From Frigoribacterium sp. (lineage in GTDB: Bacteria; Actinomycetota; Actinomycetes; Actinomycetales; Microbacteriaceae), in NCBI GenBank assembly GCA_025363205.1, contig JANYEI010000154.1, forward strand, positions 1-39,871: a stretch of DNA of 39,871 nt. Reading direction: 5' to 3'. Made by a program: the position numbers and the translations under genes. The notes beneath the pieces were generated by a model that saw nothing but the letters and a program-made list of their open reading frames with translations, was not told the DNA's origin and ran no database searches. Each line of letters starts with the position of its first letter. Position 1 is the stretch's first letter. Positions 7,008 through 15,731 of this stretch are shown here, piece by piece.

Positions 7008-8423
7008 GTGTTCGAACTCCATCACCTCAGCGCCCAAGAGCAGTGGGACTGGTTGCAGCGCGGTGAGATCACTCCCATCGAGCTCACCCAGCACTACCTC
7101 GACCGCATCGAGCGCCTCGATGGTGCACTCGGAGCCTTCGTCACGGTGACCCCCGAGGCGGCTCTCGTGCGGGCGGAGGGCGTTGCCGCGCAGGTGCCGA
7201 AGAGTGCGCCTCTGTGGGGGTTGCCCATCGGTGACAAAGACCTGGTGAATCGGGCTGGCGTGCGCACCGGCTACGGCTCACGCCTCATGGACGGCTTCAT
7301 ACCCGACCGGTCGGACGCCATTGTCGAGGTTCTGGATGCCGCGGGCTCAGTGAGCCTCGGTAAGACCAGCGCCCCGGAGTTCGGCCTCCCCTCCTACACG
7401 GAAAGCCTCGTCGCTCCGCCCGCGCGCACACCCTGGAACACCGAACTCGGTGCCGGTGGATCCAGCGGGGGAGCGGCGGTCGCTGTTGCGGCCGGACTCC
7501 TGCCGTTCGCTCCTGGCTCGGATGGCGGGGGCTCTGTGCGCATCCCCGCTGCCGCATGCGGGCTTGTCGGGCTCAAGCCCTCGCGGGGGCTAGTGCCGAG
7601 CGGAACGGGTCTCGGCTCCCTTGGCGGCCTTGTCGTACCGGGGCCGCTCGCCCGTTCCGTAGCGGATGCCGCGATGCTGCTCGACGCCCTGGTCGAGGGC
7701 GGCGACTATCCCTTCACTGTTCGCGCCCCGCGCTGGGACGGCGGAGCCTTGCTCAACGCCGCGGTACGCGGAGAGGGTCGGTTCCAGCTCGGCGTGATGA
7801 CCACCTCGCCGTGGGATGACGCGTACGACATCGAGATCGCGCCCGAGGCATCCGCCGCCCTCGCGTTGGCGTTGTCGCAGCTCGACGCGGTCGGGCACGG
7901 AATAGAGGAGTTTGCGCTCGAACCTGACAACTCCTACGCCCCAAACTTTCGAACAATCTGGCAAGCCGGGGCGGCGGGTATTCCCGCCGAGGGTGCCCAA
8001 CTCGATCTGCTCGAGCCGCTCACAAAGTGGCTCGTGCTGCGCGGAAGGCAGGTGTCCGCACGGGAGCTGTCGAGCGCGCTGATTGCACTCGTCGAGTTCG
8101 AGCGCTCGATCATCCGCCAGTTCCGGCGCTTCGATGCGGTCGTCACCCCCGCCCTGGCGATGACACCGCGCCCAGTCGGCTGGTACGACGCGGAGGATGC
8201 CGAGCGTAACTTCGCGCAGCAGGTGCAGTACACGCCGTTCACCTCTTTTGCGAATGTGACCGGGCTGCCCGCTATCACGTTGCCGGTCTACGAGACCCCG
8301 GAGGGCATGCCCATGGGAGTTCAGTTGGTCGGCCGGCCCGGCGGCGAGCACGTGCTGCTCGCGATCGGCGCGCAGCTCGAGCGTCGACTCAACTGGCAGC
8401 GACGGCATCCGCCGCAGTGGTGA
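7008..8423 (+). CDS. Amidase (amidase signature family)
   Basis: This is a 471-residue amidase-signature hydrolase. The catalytic Lys lies in GDKDLV near residue 79, and the Gly/Ser-rich signature GAGGSSGGAAVAVAAG near 150 carries the cis-Ser and nucleophile region, followed by GSDGGGSVRIPA. The protein hydrolyses an amide bond in the cytoplasm. It belongs to the GatA-like branch, but no gatB or gatC is next to it. A stand-alone amidase for a small amide is therefore more likely than a tRNA-dependent transamidase subunit. Start GTG at 7008 is set by the -10 spacing. The secreted GH114-type gene follows 22 bases later. Confidence 0.92.
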   Translation: MFELHHLSAQEQWDWLQRGEITPIELTQHYLDRIERLDGALGAFVTVTPEAALVRAEGVAAQVPKSAPLWGLPIGDKDLVNRAGVRTGYGSRLMDGFIPDRSDAIVEVLDAAGSVSLGKTSAPEFGLPSYTESLVAPPARTPWNTELGAGGSSGGAAVAVAAGLLPFAPGSDGGGSVRIPAAACGLVGLKPSRGLVPSGTGLGSLGGLVVPGPLARSVADAAMLLDALVEGGDYPFTVRAPRWDGGALLNAAVRGEGRFQLGVMTTSPWDDAYDIEIAPEASAALALALSQLDAVGHGIEEFALEPDNSYAPNFRTIWQAGAAGIPAEGAQLDLLEPLTKWLVLRGRQVSARELSSALIALVEFERSIIRQFRRFDAVVTPALAMTPRPVGWYDAEDAERNFAQQVQYTPFTSFANVTGLPAITLPVYETPEGMPMGVQLVGRPGGEHVLLAIGAQLERRLNWQRRHPPQW

Positions 8424-8445
8424 CGCCTCTCGAGCGGTGCCGGTC

Positions 8446-9291
8446 ATGAGAGCCCGTCCAGTGCTCCTGATCCTGGCATCGATGGCATTGATGGCACTGG
8501 TTGTCACCGCCGTCATGTTCGGGATGGGGCTGGGCACGAAATCGACGCGGGCGGCCACGGTGGCATTGCCACCGACGAATGGCCAGTTCGACTACCAGAT
8601 CGGAGGGGCATACCCGCCCCTGTCGTCAGTGTCGATCGTGGATCGCGATCGCAGCGCGAGCCCGGTCGCCGATCGATACAACATCTGTTACGTCAACGCG
8701 TTCCAGACCCAGCCGGATGAGGCGTCGTTCTGGACCTCCGGCCACAGCACCCTGCTGGTGAAGCGCGCAAACGGAACCACCCTGACCGATCCGGACTGGC
8801 CAGGTGAATTCATCCTCGACACTTCGACAGCGGCGAAACGCTCGAGCATCGCGACGATCGTGAACGGCTGGATCGACGGCTGCAAGGCCAAGGGTTTCCA
8901 GGCCATCGAGCCCGACAATCTCGACTCCTGGACCCGCTCGTTGACCAAACTGAGCAAGACGAACAACGTCGCCCTTGCGAAGCTCCTCGCAACCCACGCC
9001 CACTCCATCGGGCTCGCCATCGCTCAGAAAAATACCCCGCAGCTCGGCTCCACCGGCAAGACCTCGATCGGTTTCGACTTCGCCATCGCCGAAGAGTGCC
9101 AGGTCTACGCGGAGTGTGGCAGCTACACCCGCGCCTTCGGGAACAGGGTCATCGAGATCGAATACACGGACACTGCTCGCAGCGCCTTTACAAAGTCGTG
9201 CTCCGCGCGGGGCAAGAACATCTCGGTGATCCTGCGCGAACGCAATGTTGTGGCCAAGGGCCAGGCTGCTTACCACTACGAGTACTGCTAG
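8446..9291 (+). CDS. Secreted GH114-type glycoside hydrolase domain protein
   Basis: The protein has an N-terminal hydrophobic segment (residues about 5-27) that should act as signal peptide or membrane anchor, then a single domain. The pattern FDYQIGGAYPP, NICYVNAFQTQ, WPGEFILDT, GFQAIEPDNLDSW, GFDFAIAEECQVY and VIEIEYTD is that of the GH114/TM1410 fold. Known members are endo-alpha-1,4-polygalactosaminidases that cut galactosaminogalactan. The conserved acidic residues in EPDN and near EIEY are present. An in-frame GTG at 8437 is an alternative start. The stop TAG shares the bases CTAG with the stop of the convergent SDR. Confidence 0.82.
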   Translation: MRARPVLLILASMALMALVVTAVMFGMGLGTKSTRAATVALPPTNGQFDYQIGGAYPPLSSVSIVDRDRSASPVADRYNICYVNAFQTQPDEASFWTSGHSTLLVKRANGTTLTDPDWPGEFILDTSTAAKRSSIATIVNGWIDGCKAKGFQAIEPDNLDSWTRSLTKLSKTNNVALAKLLATHAHSIGLAIAQKNTPQLGSTGKTSIGFDFAIAEECQVYAECGSYTRAFGNRVIEIEYTDTARSAFTKSCSARGKNISVILRERNVVAKGQAAYHYEYC

Positions 9292-10130
9292 AGGCCCACC
9301 ATGGCGGCGCTCGCCGCCCAGAGCTTCCGGCAGAGCACCTCATCGGAGGCAGCCTTCCGTTCCCGGCCATCCGGCTTGAGGCCGTCGAAGTAGGTGCCGC
9401 TCGGCGAGGCGATGTCGCGCTCCGAGGCGAGGTGGATGAGCGGTGCGGCTCCCTGCTCCGGGCTGATCCCGAGCGACCCGCGGCTGACGAACTGGCCGAG
9501 GCGGAGCAGGGCCGAGTCAGCGCCGAAGCCGGTTGCCACAAACCCCGGGTGGAACGAGAACGCGTCGACCCCGGTACCGGCCGTGCGCCGAGCGAGCTCG
9601 CGGATGAACATGATCGTCACAAGTTTGCTCGTGCCGTAGGGCAGCCATCCACCGGCGTAGGCCCGCCGCTTCCAGTCGAGGTCGGTGATCTCGAGCCGTG
9701 AGAACATGTTCGCGCCACTGGCGGTGGAGACCACGCGGCCGGCGCTTTGCGTGAGGCGCTCAAGCAACAGGTTGGTGAGCAGGAACGGCGCGAGGTGATT
9801 GTGCTGCAGGGTTCGCTCGTGACCGTCTGCCGAGAGACCGCGAGTGCTCAGGAGTCCTCCCGCGTTGTTGGCCAGAACGTCGATGCGCGGGTAGCTCGCC
9901 AGCAGCTCATCGGCGAGAGTATGTACCTCGGCGAGACTGTCGAAGTCGGCGATGAACGGGAATCCGCCCACCTGGTCCGCAACGGCTCGCGTGCGCTGCG
10001 CATCACGACCGACAACGGCAACTGTCGCACCCCGGGTCGAGAGCCCAATCGCCGCGGCACGACCGATCCCCGAACTCGCTCCCGTGATCACGATGACCCT
10101 GCCACTCAGCTCTGCGCTGGCTCCGCTCAT
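9288..10130 (-). CDS. SDR-family oxidoreductase
   Basis: This is a 280-residue short-chain dehydrogenase of the retinol-dehydrogenase/WWOX-like branch. The cofactor motif GASSGIG is at 17-23, NNAGG at 88-92, Ser138 in STASG, and the Tyr165-Lys169 pair in YGTSK. It should oxidise or reduce a hydroxyl or carbonyl group with NADP(H); the substrate is unknown. AAAGGG eight bases before the ATG is a good ribosome binding site, unlike several neighbours that appear leaderless. It is divergent from the MshA-like gene across 236 bases. Confidence 0.9.
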   Translation of the reverse strand: MSGASAELSGRVIVITGASSGIGRAAAIGLSTRGATVAVVGRDAQRTRAVADQVGGFPFIADFDSLAEVHTLADELLASYPRIDVLANNAGGLLSTRGLSADGHERTLQHNHLAPFLLTNLLLERLTQSAGRVVSTASGANMFSRLEITDLDWKRRAYAGGWLPYGTSKLVTIMFIRELARRTAGTGVDAFSFHPGFVATGFGADSALLRLGQFVSRGSLGISPEQGAAPLIHLASERDIASPSGTYFDGLKPDGRERKAASDEVLCRKLWAASAAMVGL

Positions 10131-10354
10131 CGGTAGTGCCCTTTCTGTTGTCCTGCTTCTGGATCGAACCGGTTGGGTTGTGCGGCTGGTCCCGCCGCGG
10201 CAATTGCGCTCACCACCCGACGTGCGCCGGGCGCGTTATCGCACGATGGGGCGCCTAGTCGTCGTGGGCATGATTCGTTTCTACACCGTCCCACCTGACT
10301 GCCGGGACCATTCGCCACCCATTCGCTGCCCAGCCGCCGCTCGATCGGCACCCC

Positions 10355-10360
10355 TACAGT
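10355..10360 (+). promoter_or_regulatory. -10 box of a probable leaderless promoter (MshA-like gene)
   Basis: TACAGT is followed by six bases (GGACTT) and the ATG at 10367. No Shine-Dalgarno sequence is present. Confidence 0.5.
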
Positions 10361-10366
10361 GGACTT

Positions 10367-11599
10367 ATGACCGGCACGCTGAATCGAGTCGCGCTCGTAT
10401 CAATGCACACATCCCCCGCGGCTCTCGCGGGCAGCGGAGACTCCGGCGGCATGAACGTGTCCCTGCTCGCCACAGCCACCGAACTGGCGCTGAGGGGCGT
10501 CGAGGTCGATCTGATCACCCGGGCGACCGGGGATGCCGCCGTCACCCAGCTCGCCGATGGTGTAGTTCTGCACGAACTGGCAGCTGGCGCGCGCGGAGTC
10601 ATTGCCAAGGAGCGTCTCGGGGAGGTTGCCGACGAGTTCGGCGAAGCCGTCGCGCAGCTCACCGGGCGCCAGCAGGCGCGCTACGACCTCATCCACGCCC
10701 ACTACTGGCTGAGTGGGCTCGCGACCCTCCCCGTCGCCCTGGAGCTCGGACTGCCGTTCGTGCAGAGCTTTCATACCCTCGCGGCCATGAAGAACGCGGC
10801 CCTCGCGCCGGGGCAGGCGCCAGAGCCCGAGCGCCGACTGCTCACCGAAATGTACCTCGCGAACCAGGCGACCGCCGTCGTGGCTGGGTCATCCGCCGAG
10901 GTCTCCAGCCTCATCGACGACGTGCACGCGCCCGCGGATCGGGTCTGGGTAATCCCGCCGGGAGTGGATGTCGACCTCTTCACCCCGATGCGAGCGAATG
11001 CCGCGGACTCGCGTGTGCGCGGCGAACTCGGTATCGCGCTTACGCGTCCCATCATCGCGATCGTCGGACGCGTGCAGCCCCTCAAGGACCAGGAGCTCGC
11101 GATCCGCGTGCTCAGTGAACTACATGCCCTGCGTGGCTCTGCCCCGGTGCTCGTGGTCGCGGGGGAGGCGACACCCGGCGAAGACGGCTACGCGTCATCT
11201 CTTCAGTCGGTCGCCGCAGAACTCGGCGTGCTCGCCGAAGTACGGTTTGCCGGAGCGCTTTCGCGGGAGAGGCTCGCCGACCTGCTCGCCATCGCCACCG
11301 TTACTCTCGTGCCATCACACTCGGAGACCTTTGGGCTGGTGGCCCTCGAGTCTGCCGCCAGCGGAACCCCGGTGATCGCATTCCGCGGTGGCGGCCTCGT
11401 CGAGTCGGTGTCGCCGGGAGTGTCTGGGCTGCTCATCGACTCCCGTGACCCCCGCGCCTGGGCACAGGCGACTGTCTCTCTTCTCGACGACGCCGCTCAA
11501 CTGGAGCGACTCTCCGGTTGCGCCCGACACTACGCCGAGGGGTTCACCTGGGCGGCGACGGCGACGGCGCTCATCGGAGTGTACGCAAGCCTCGGCTGA
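10367..11599 (+). CDS. mshA: GT4 glycosyltransferase, MshA-like (mycothiol biosynthesis)
   Basis: MshA transfers GlcNAc from UDP-GlcNAc to inositol 3-phosphate, the first committed step of mycothiol synthesis. The 410-residue protein has the two Rossmann-like halves of a GT-B enzyme. The N-terminal GSGDSGGMNVSLL matches the MshA glycine loop that holds the nucleotide and acceptor. IHAHYWLSG follows near 105, and IPPGVDVDLFTP and GRVQPLKDQELAI mark the hinge and C-terminal domain. The donor-binding SHSETFGLVALESAASGTPV carries the two Glu residues. Other GT4 enzymes share these last motifs, so the specific MshA call rests on the N-terminal loop. The gene is convergent with the flavin oxidoreductase, 31 bases away. 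Confidence 0.83.
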   Translation: MTGTLNRVALVSMHTSPAALAGSGDSGGMNVSLLATATELALRGVEVDLITRATGDAAVTQLADGVVLHELAAGARGVIAKERLGEVADEFGEAVAQLTGRQQARYDLIHAHYWLSGLATLPVALELGLPFVQSFHTLAAMKNAALAPGQAPEPERRLLTEMYLANQATAVVAGSSAEVSSLIDDVHAPADRVWVIPPGVDVDLFTPMRANAADSRVRGELGIALTRPIIAIVGRVQPLKDQELAIRVLSELHALRGSAPVLVVAGEATPGEDGYASSLQSVAAELGVLAEVRFAGALSRERLADLLAIATVTLVPSHSETFGLVALESAASGTPVIAFRGGGLVESVSPGVSGLLIDSRDPRAWAQATVSLLDDAAQLERLSGCARHYAEGFTWAATATALIGVYASLG

Positions 11600-11630
11600 G
11601 CTTATTTTGGCGGACAGCGGATTTCGACGG

Positions 11631-13034
11631 TCAGGGGCGGCCGTAGGTCTCCAGTAGCCGCAGCCAAATCTCGTTCATCGTGGGGTAGGCAGGCACCGCA
11701 TGCCAGAGGCGATCGATCGGCACCTCGCCGACGATTGCGGTCGTGGCGGCATGCAACAGTTCCGAGACATCCTGCCCAACGAAGGTGACGCCGAGCACGA
11801 CTTTACGCTTCTCGTCAACGATCATGCGCGCGTGGCCTTCGTAGCCGTCGGCTTGCACCGACGCGCCGGCTACCCCACCGAGGTTGTAGTCCACCACGCG
11901 AATGTCGTAGCCGGCCTTCACGGCAGCCTTCGCGGTGAGTCCCACCGACGCGACCTCTGGGTCGCTGAACGTCACCTGGGGCACCATCTCGTGGTCGGCA
12001 GTCGCCACGTGCTTTCCGAAGCGGTTGTCGTGCACACCCGTGCCGAGGGCACGTGCCACGATCACGTCTCCGGCCGCCCGCGCCTGGTACTTGCCCTGAT
12101 GGGTGAGCAGCGCCCGGTGGTTGACGTCGCCGCAGGCATAGAGCCAGTCGAAGCCCTTCACCAGCATGGTGTCGTCTACGTCCATCCAGTCGCCAGGGGT
12201 CAGCCCGATGTTCTCGAACCCCAGGTCGTTCGTGCGGGGTAGACGTCCGGTGGAGACGAGCACCTCGTCGGCGATGATTGTTGAACCGTCGTTGAGTTCG
12301 AGAGTTATTCCGTCGTCGCCCCGGTGGGCCGAGGTGGTCTCGACCCCGCGCAGCACTGTGACACCGAATTTCTCGAGCGCAGCCGTCACCAGCTCGCCGG
12401 CAAACGGCTCCTCGGCGCCGAGCAGGTTCGCACGGGCAATGATCGTCACCGCGGTGCCAAAGCTCTGGTACGCAGTCGCCATCTCGACGCCGACCACGCC
12501 GCCGCCGATGATCGCGAGCCGCCGGGGGGCGATCTTCGCGCTGGTGGCATCCCGACTCGTCCAGGGAGCGACATCCGCAAGGCCAGGGATGTCGGGAAGC
12601 AAGGGGTCGGACCCGACACTCACCGCGACCGCGTGCCTTGCGGTGTAGACGGTGTCGTCGACAGTGACCTGCTTCTCGCCGGTGATGCGCGCGTGGCCGC
12701 GTACGAACGCTATTCCCGCCGCTTCGACCCACTTCACCTGGCCCGCGTCATCCCAGTTGCTGGTGAAACTATCACGGCGAGCGAAGGTGGCGGCAACATC
12801 CAGTTCGCCGGTCACGGCTTCCCGTGCCCCACCGACAGCCTGGGCGGCGCGCAACACGATGCCGCTGCGCAGCAGGGCCTTCGACGGCATGCAGGCCCAG
12901 TATGAACACTCGCCGCCGACGAGCTCGCTCTCGATGAGCAGGGCGGTGAGCCCGCCTTGAACCGCGCGGTCAGCAATGTTCTCGCCGACGGCTCCAGCGC
13001 CGATCACGATGAGGTCGTAGGTGGTGTCGATCAT
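11631..13034 (-). CDS. FAD/NAD(P)-dependent disulfide oxidoreductase (class I)
   Basis: This is a 467-residue member of the lipoamide dehydrogenase/mercuric reductase family. The FAD motif is GAGAVG (12-17). The redox-active pair is Cys43-Cys48 in GGECSYWACMPSK, a variant of the usual GTCLNVGCIPSK. The second dinucleotide motif IGGGVVGVEMA, the CGDV motif and the C-terminal HAVPAYPTMNE with the base His follow. The variant active site is typical of an actinobacterial subgroup of unknown substrate, so I do not call it mycothione reductase even though mshA is adjacent. The open frame runs back to 13199, but MIDTTYDLIVIGAG with TTGGAG upstream fixes the start at 13034. Confidence 0.9.
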   Translation of the reverse strand: MIDTTYDLIVIGAGAVGENIADRAVQGGLTALLIESELVGGECSYWACMPSKALLRSGIVLRAAQAVGGAREAVTGELDVAATFARRDSFTSNWDDAGQVKWVEAAGIAFVRGHARITGEKQVTVDDTVYTARHAVAVSVGSDPLLPDIPGLADVAPWTSRDATSAKIAPRRLAIIGGGVVGVEMATAYQSFGTAVTIIARANLLGAEEPFAGELVTAALEKFGVTVLRGVETTSAHRGDDGITLELNDGSTIIADEVLVSTGRLPRTNDLGFENIGLTPGDWMDVDDTMLVKGFDWLYACGDVNHRALLTHQGKYQARAAGDVIVARALGTGVHDNRFGKHVATADHEMVPQVTFSDPEVASVGLTAKAAVKAGYDIRVVDYNLGGVAGASVQADGYEGHARMIVDEKRKVVLGVTFVGQDVSELLHAATTAIVGEVPIDRLWHAVPAYPTMNEIWLRLLETYGRP

Positions 13035-13223
13035 GTGCACTCCAAGCGATTCAGTGACGGGGTCGGTGACTACTTCGCAGAGCCGAGCGACGATCTCAGC
13101 CGCATGGTTCCGGGGATCATGGACAGGGAAGAAGACCTTCTCGATAGTCGACCCGTTTGTGATGATCGTCAAGCGGCAGGAGAAAGTCTCTTGGCGCACC
13201 TCGACAGGCGGCAGACGGGTGAC

Positions 13224-14048
13224 TTACCGGCCAACGAACTCTGCGGTGGTTCGTGTGACGAACGCCGTCATACCGATCGAGGCATCTTCACTCCCCATGA
13301 GTCGCACGAGCTCTGGCTGGAGCGCGGCGGCGGCCGCGACATCCCCCTCGCGCAGGGCGAGGCGAGCGTTGGCGAGAGCGGCCTGCACCGCAAGCGGCGC
13401 CTGGGCGGCGATGCGCTGCGCGAGTTCGAGACCGCGCTCATGTTGTGTGCCATCGGGCACCACCTCCTGAACGAGGCCGATACGGTGCGCTTCGGCAGCG
13501 TCGAACAGGTCGCCGGTGAGGATCCAGCGCATCGCATTGCCCCAGCCGACCGCGCGGGGGAGGCGGATGGTGGCTCCGCCGAAGGGCAGGATGCCCCTGG
13601 TGACCTCGATCTGACCGAACCGGGTCGACGCGGCAGCAATCGAGATGTCGCTCGCAAGCATGAGTTCAATGCCGAGCGTGAGACAGGTGCCCTGCACCGC
13701 CATGACGACGGGCTTACTGAGCTGCTGGCCGGAGACCTGCCACGGGTCGATACCGCCGTCTGGCACCGTGTTGAGACCGTTCGGCCCGATTCTCGGGGCG
13801 ACGTCAGCCAGATCCAGCCCACCGGTGAAGTGGTCTCCGTGGGCGAAGACGAAGCCCACCCGCAGCTGCGGGTCTCGCTCGAGTTCACCGTAGGCGAGGG
13901 CGAGCTCTTCCAGCAGGGCGAAGTCGGCCGCGTTGCGCTTGTCCGGCCGGTTGAATCCGATGAGGAGTACGTGCCCGTCGCGCTCGACCGTGATTCTGGG
14001 AGCGGAGATTCTGGGAGCGGAGACCCCGGAGGGATTGGTCATGGTCAA
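13224..14048 (-). CDS. Enoyl-CoA hydratase/isomerase (crotonase) family protein
   Basis: This 274-residue protein should hydrate or isomerise an acyl-CoA thioester. FNRPDKRNA near 32, the oxyanion-hole segment HGDHFTGGLDLADV near 70-83, and the second half GTCLTLGIELMLASDISIAA with the downstream EVTRGILPFGGA are the crotonase signatures, in order. The N-terminus carries the pentapeptide SAPRI twice, from a perfect 15-base tandem duplication. No other fatty-acid oxidation gene is next to it. GAAAGG upstream of the ATG at 14048 serves as ribosome binding site. The exact reaction is not readable. Confidence 0.9.
   Translation of the reverse strand: MTMTNPSGVSAPRISAPRITVERDGHVLLIGFNRPDKRNAADFALLEELALAYGELERDPQLRVGFVFAHGDHFTGGLDLADVAPRIGPNGLNTVPDGGIDPWQVSGQQLSKPVVMAVQGTCLTLGIELMLASDISIAAASTRFGQIEVTRGILPFGGATIRLPRAVGWGNAMRWILTGDLFDAAEAHRIGLVQEVVPDGTQHERGLELAQRIAAQAPLAVQAALANARLALREGDVAAAAALQPELVRLMGSEDASIGMTAFVTRTTAEFVGR
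13992..14021. repeat. Perfect 15-bp tandem repeat in the crotonase N-terminus
   Basis: The unit GATTCTGGGAGCGGA occurs at 13992-14006 and again at 14007-14021. The period is a multiple of three, so the reading frame is kept and SAPRI is doubled. It looks like a recent slippage event in a flexible leader. Confidence 0.85.
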
Positions 14049-14133
14049 CGCTGGCCTTTCGAGAGCTCTTTCGACTGCTGTTGCGCAGGTGCCACAATGC
14101 TAGGCGCTGGAGATGCCGACGGCACTGGCTCGG

Positions 14134-14955
14134 TCAGCGGGCGAGTGCCCCGATGATGCGCAGGATGCTGCCGATATCGTCGGCCGCAGCATCCGGGGAA
14201 GCGGGGGCAAACTCGGTGACGGCCGCCCCTGCGAGAGGAAGCGCAGCCTTTGCCGCCGCGATCAGCGCAAGCAGGTTGGCGAGCGAGATACCGAACGGCT
14301 CGGGATACCCCACCGAGCCGAATTCCGCTGGATCGAGCACATCGAGGTCGATGTGCAGGTATACGGAGGTGGCACCGCTCGCGCTGAGCGCTGCCGTGAG
14401 TGACTCGATATTGAGGGCGTCCGGGGCGATTACCGGGATTCCCGCCGCCTCGATGTAAGCGAGCTCTCCGTCATCGAGTGAACGCGTGCCAGCGAGGATC
14501 ACGCGTCGCGGAGAGAGTGGTGTACCCGCGAGGAGGGCCTCCGGGCCGTCGCCGAGCAGAGTGCGAAGCACCATGCTGTGGAATGCGCGTGACGGTGACT
14601 CCTCGGGAGAGTTGAGATCGGCGTGGGCGTCGATCCAGACCAGGGCCATCGCATCGTTGGACGTCGCGGCATGCTGCACGGAGGCGAGATCGGCTCCGCA
14701 GTCACCACCGATGGTGATCGCGAGTCCGGAGATGCTCTCGAGCGCCGCGAGTTGGGCATCGCGCACTTGGCGAAGGGAACTCAGCCGCAGGACTGTGCTG
14801 CCCTCGTCGGTGCCAGCCTCTGACGGGACAGCGACGACATGGGTCGCGGATGCCGGAAGATCGCCCCGTATCGCCTCAGCGCCATCGGCGAGCCTCATCG
14901 CCCGGGACGAACCCGAGCCCTGCCATTGGGGAACTACGAGAAAAGTGGCGGCCAC
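14134..14955 (-). CDS. Arginase-family (ureohydrolase-fold) protein with altered metal motif
   Basis: The 273-residue protein has the arginase/agmatinase/formiminoglutamase fold. DAHADLN at 109-115 and HIDLDVLDP further on carry most of the two-manganese site. The first motif, normally GGDH, reads GGDC at 83-86, so one histidine ligand is a cysteine. Such variants occur in actinobacterial members of unknown substrate; activity on arginine itself should not be assumed. The start is GTG at 14955. CATACT lies six bases upstream, so it may also be leaderless. It is the fifth gene of a minus-strand run below the sigma factor. Confidence 0.85.
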   Translation of the reverse strand: MAATFLVVPQWQGSGSSRAMRLADGAEAIRGDLPASATHVVAVPSEAGTDEGSTVLRLSSLRQVRDAQLAALESISGLAITIGGDCGADLASVQHAATSNDAMALVWIDAHADLNSPEESPSRAFHSMVLRTLLGDGPEALLAGTPLSPRRVILAGTRSLDDGELAYIEAAGIPVIAPDALNIESLTAALSASGATSVYLHIDLDVLDPAEFGSVGYPEPFGISLANLLALIAAAKAALPLAGAAVTEFAPASPDAAADDIGSILRIIGALAR

Positions 14956-14999
14956 CTGTCAAGTATGGCCGCCACCGGGAGCACGTGGGAGACGAAGGA

Positions 15000-15641
15000 T
15001 CAGACCGTTCGCGGCGCTATGGCGAGGTTGGCCTCGAGTTCCGCAACGTTCTGGCGCACGACATAGGCCGGGCGGTCGCGCTCAACCCGCCAGCTCTCGG
15101 CCAGCGGACCGATGTTCACGCTATCGAACCCGAACTCGTCGTAGAGTTTTGTGACAAAATCCGAGGCGTCGGCGAAGTCTGATGAGGTGGCGAGCGCGCG
15201 GCGCCTTGCGTCTCCGGCGGGGTACGAATCGCCGGTTATGTCTGCGGCCATGATGTGATTGAATCCCTTCGCCACCCGAGAGGTGGGAAGGTGGGCCTGG
15301 AGCATCCCTGACACGGTGGCGGTGCCCTCATCAAGCTCGGCGATGTGACCGTCGCGCTCGAAGTAGTAGTTGTTGGTGTCGATCACGACTTTGCCGGCGA
15401 GTGGCTCAACTGGCACGTCAAGGTAGGCCTTCAATGGCACGGTTACGACGGCGATATCTGCGGCATCCGCGGCTTGGATCGCGCTGCCTGCGGTGGCCTT
15501 CGGACCGAGCTCCGCGACGAGATCCGCGAGGGTCTCTGGCCCGCGAGAGTTACTGATCACCACGTCGTAGCCGTTCTCGACCGCCTTTCGTGCAATCTGG
15601 CTTCCGATGTTTCCTGCTCCGATAATTCCGATTGTTGTCAT
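15000..15641 (-). CDS. NAD(P)-binding reductase, F420H2:NADP oxidoreductase-like
   Basis: The 213-residue protein begins with the Rossmann motif GIIGAGNIGSQIA and continues NGYDVVISNSRGPETL, VVTVPLKAYLDVP and VIDTNNYYFERDG. This pattern is shared by the NADPH-dependent F420 reductase/YqfE-like family. These enzymes move hydride between NADPH and F420 or an unknown acceptor. No other F420 gene is visible here, so the cofactor partner is unproven. The frame extends to 15704, but the conserved start is MTTIGIIG at 15641. I see no Shine-Dalgarno sequence before it. It lies 90 bases after pspA and 44 bases before the arginase-family gene. Confidence 0.82.
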   Translation of the reverse strand: MTTIGIIGAGNIGSQIARKAVENGYDVVISNSRGPETLADLVAELGPKATAGSAIQAADAADIAVVTVPLKAYLDVPVEPLAGKVVIDTNNYYFERDGHIAELDEGTATVSGMLQAHLPTSRVAKGFNHIMAADITGDSYPAGDARRRALATSSDFADASDFVTKLYDEFGFDSVNIGPLAESWRVERDRPAYVVRQNVAELEANLAIAPRTV

Positions 15642-15731
15642 GAGGAGCAATAACCGAAAGAGGGCACGATTTGTTCCCAACGCTCTGCTGGTCGAGCCGG
15701 CCACGGGCAGCCCACTCGACCAGCACGCGGC

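Noticed and set aside
9952-11118. A 388-codon plus-strand frame overlapping the start of the MshA-like gene
   Set aside because: It is Arg-rich and in a different frame from the well-supported glycosyltransferase.
12957-14156. A 399-codon plus-strand frame
   Set aside because: It is antisense to the crotonase gene, which has all family motifs.
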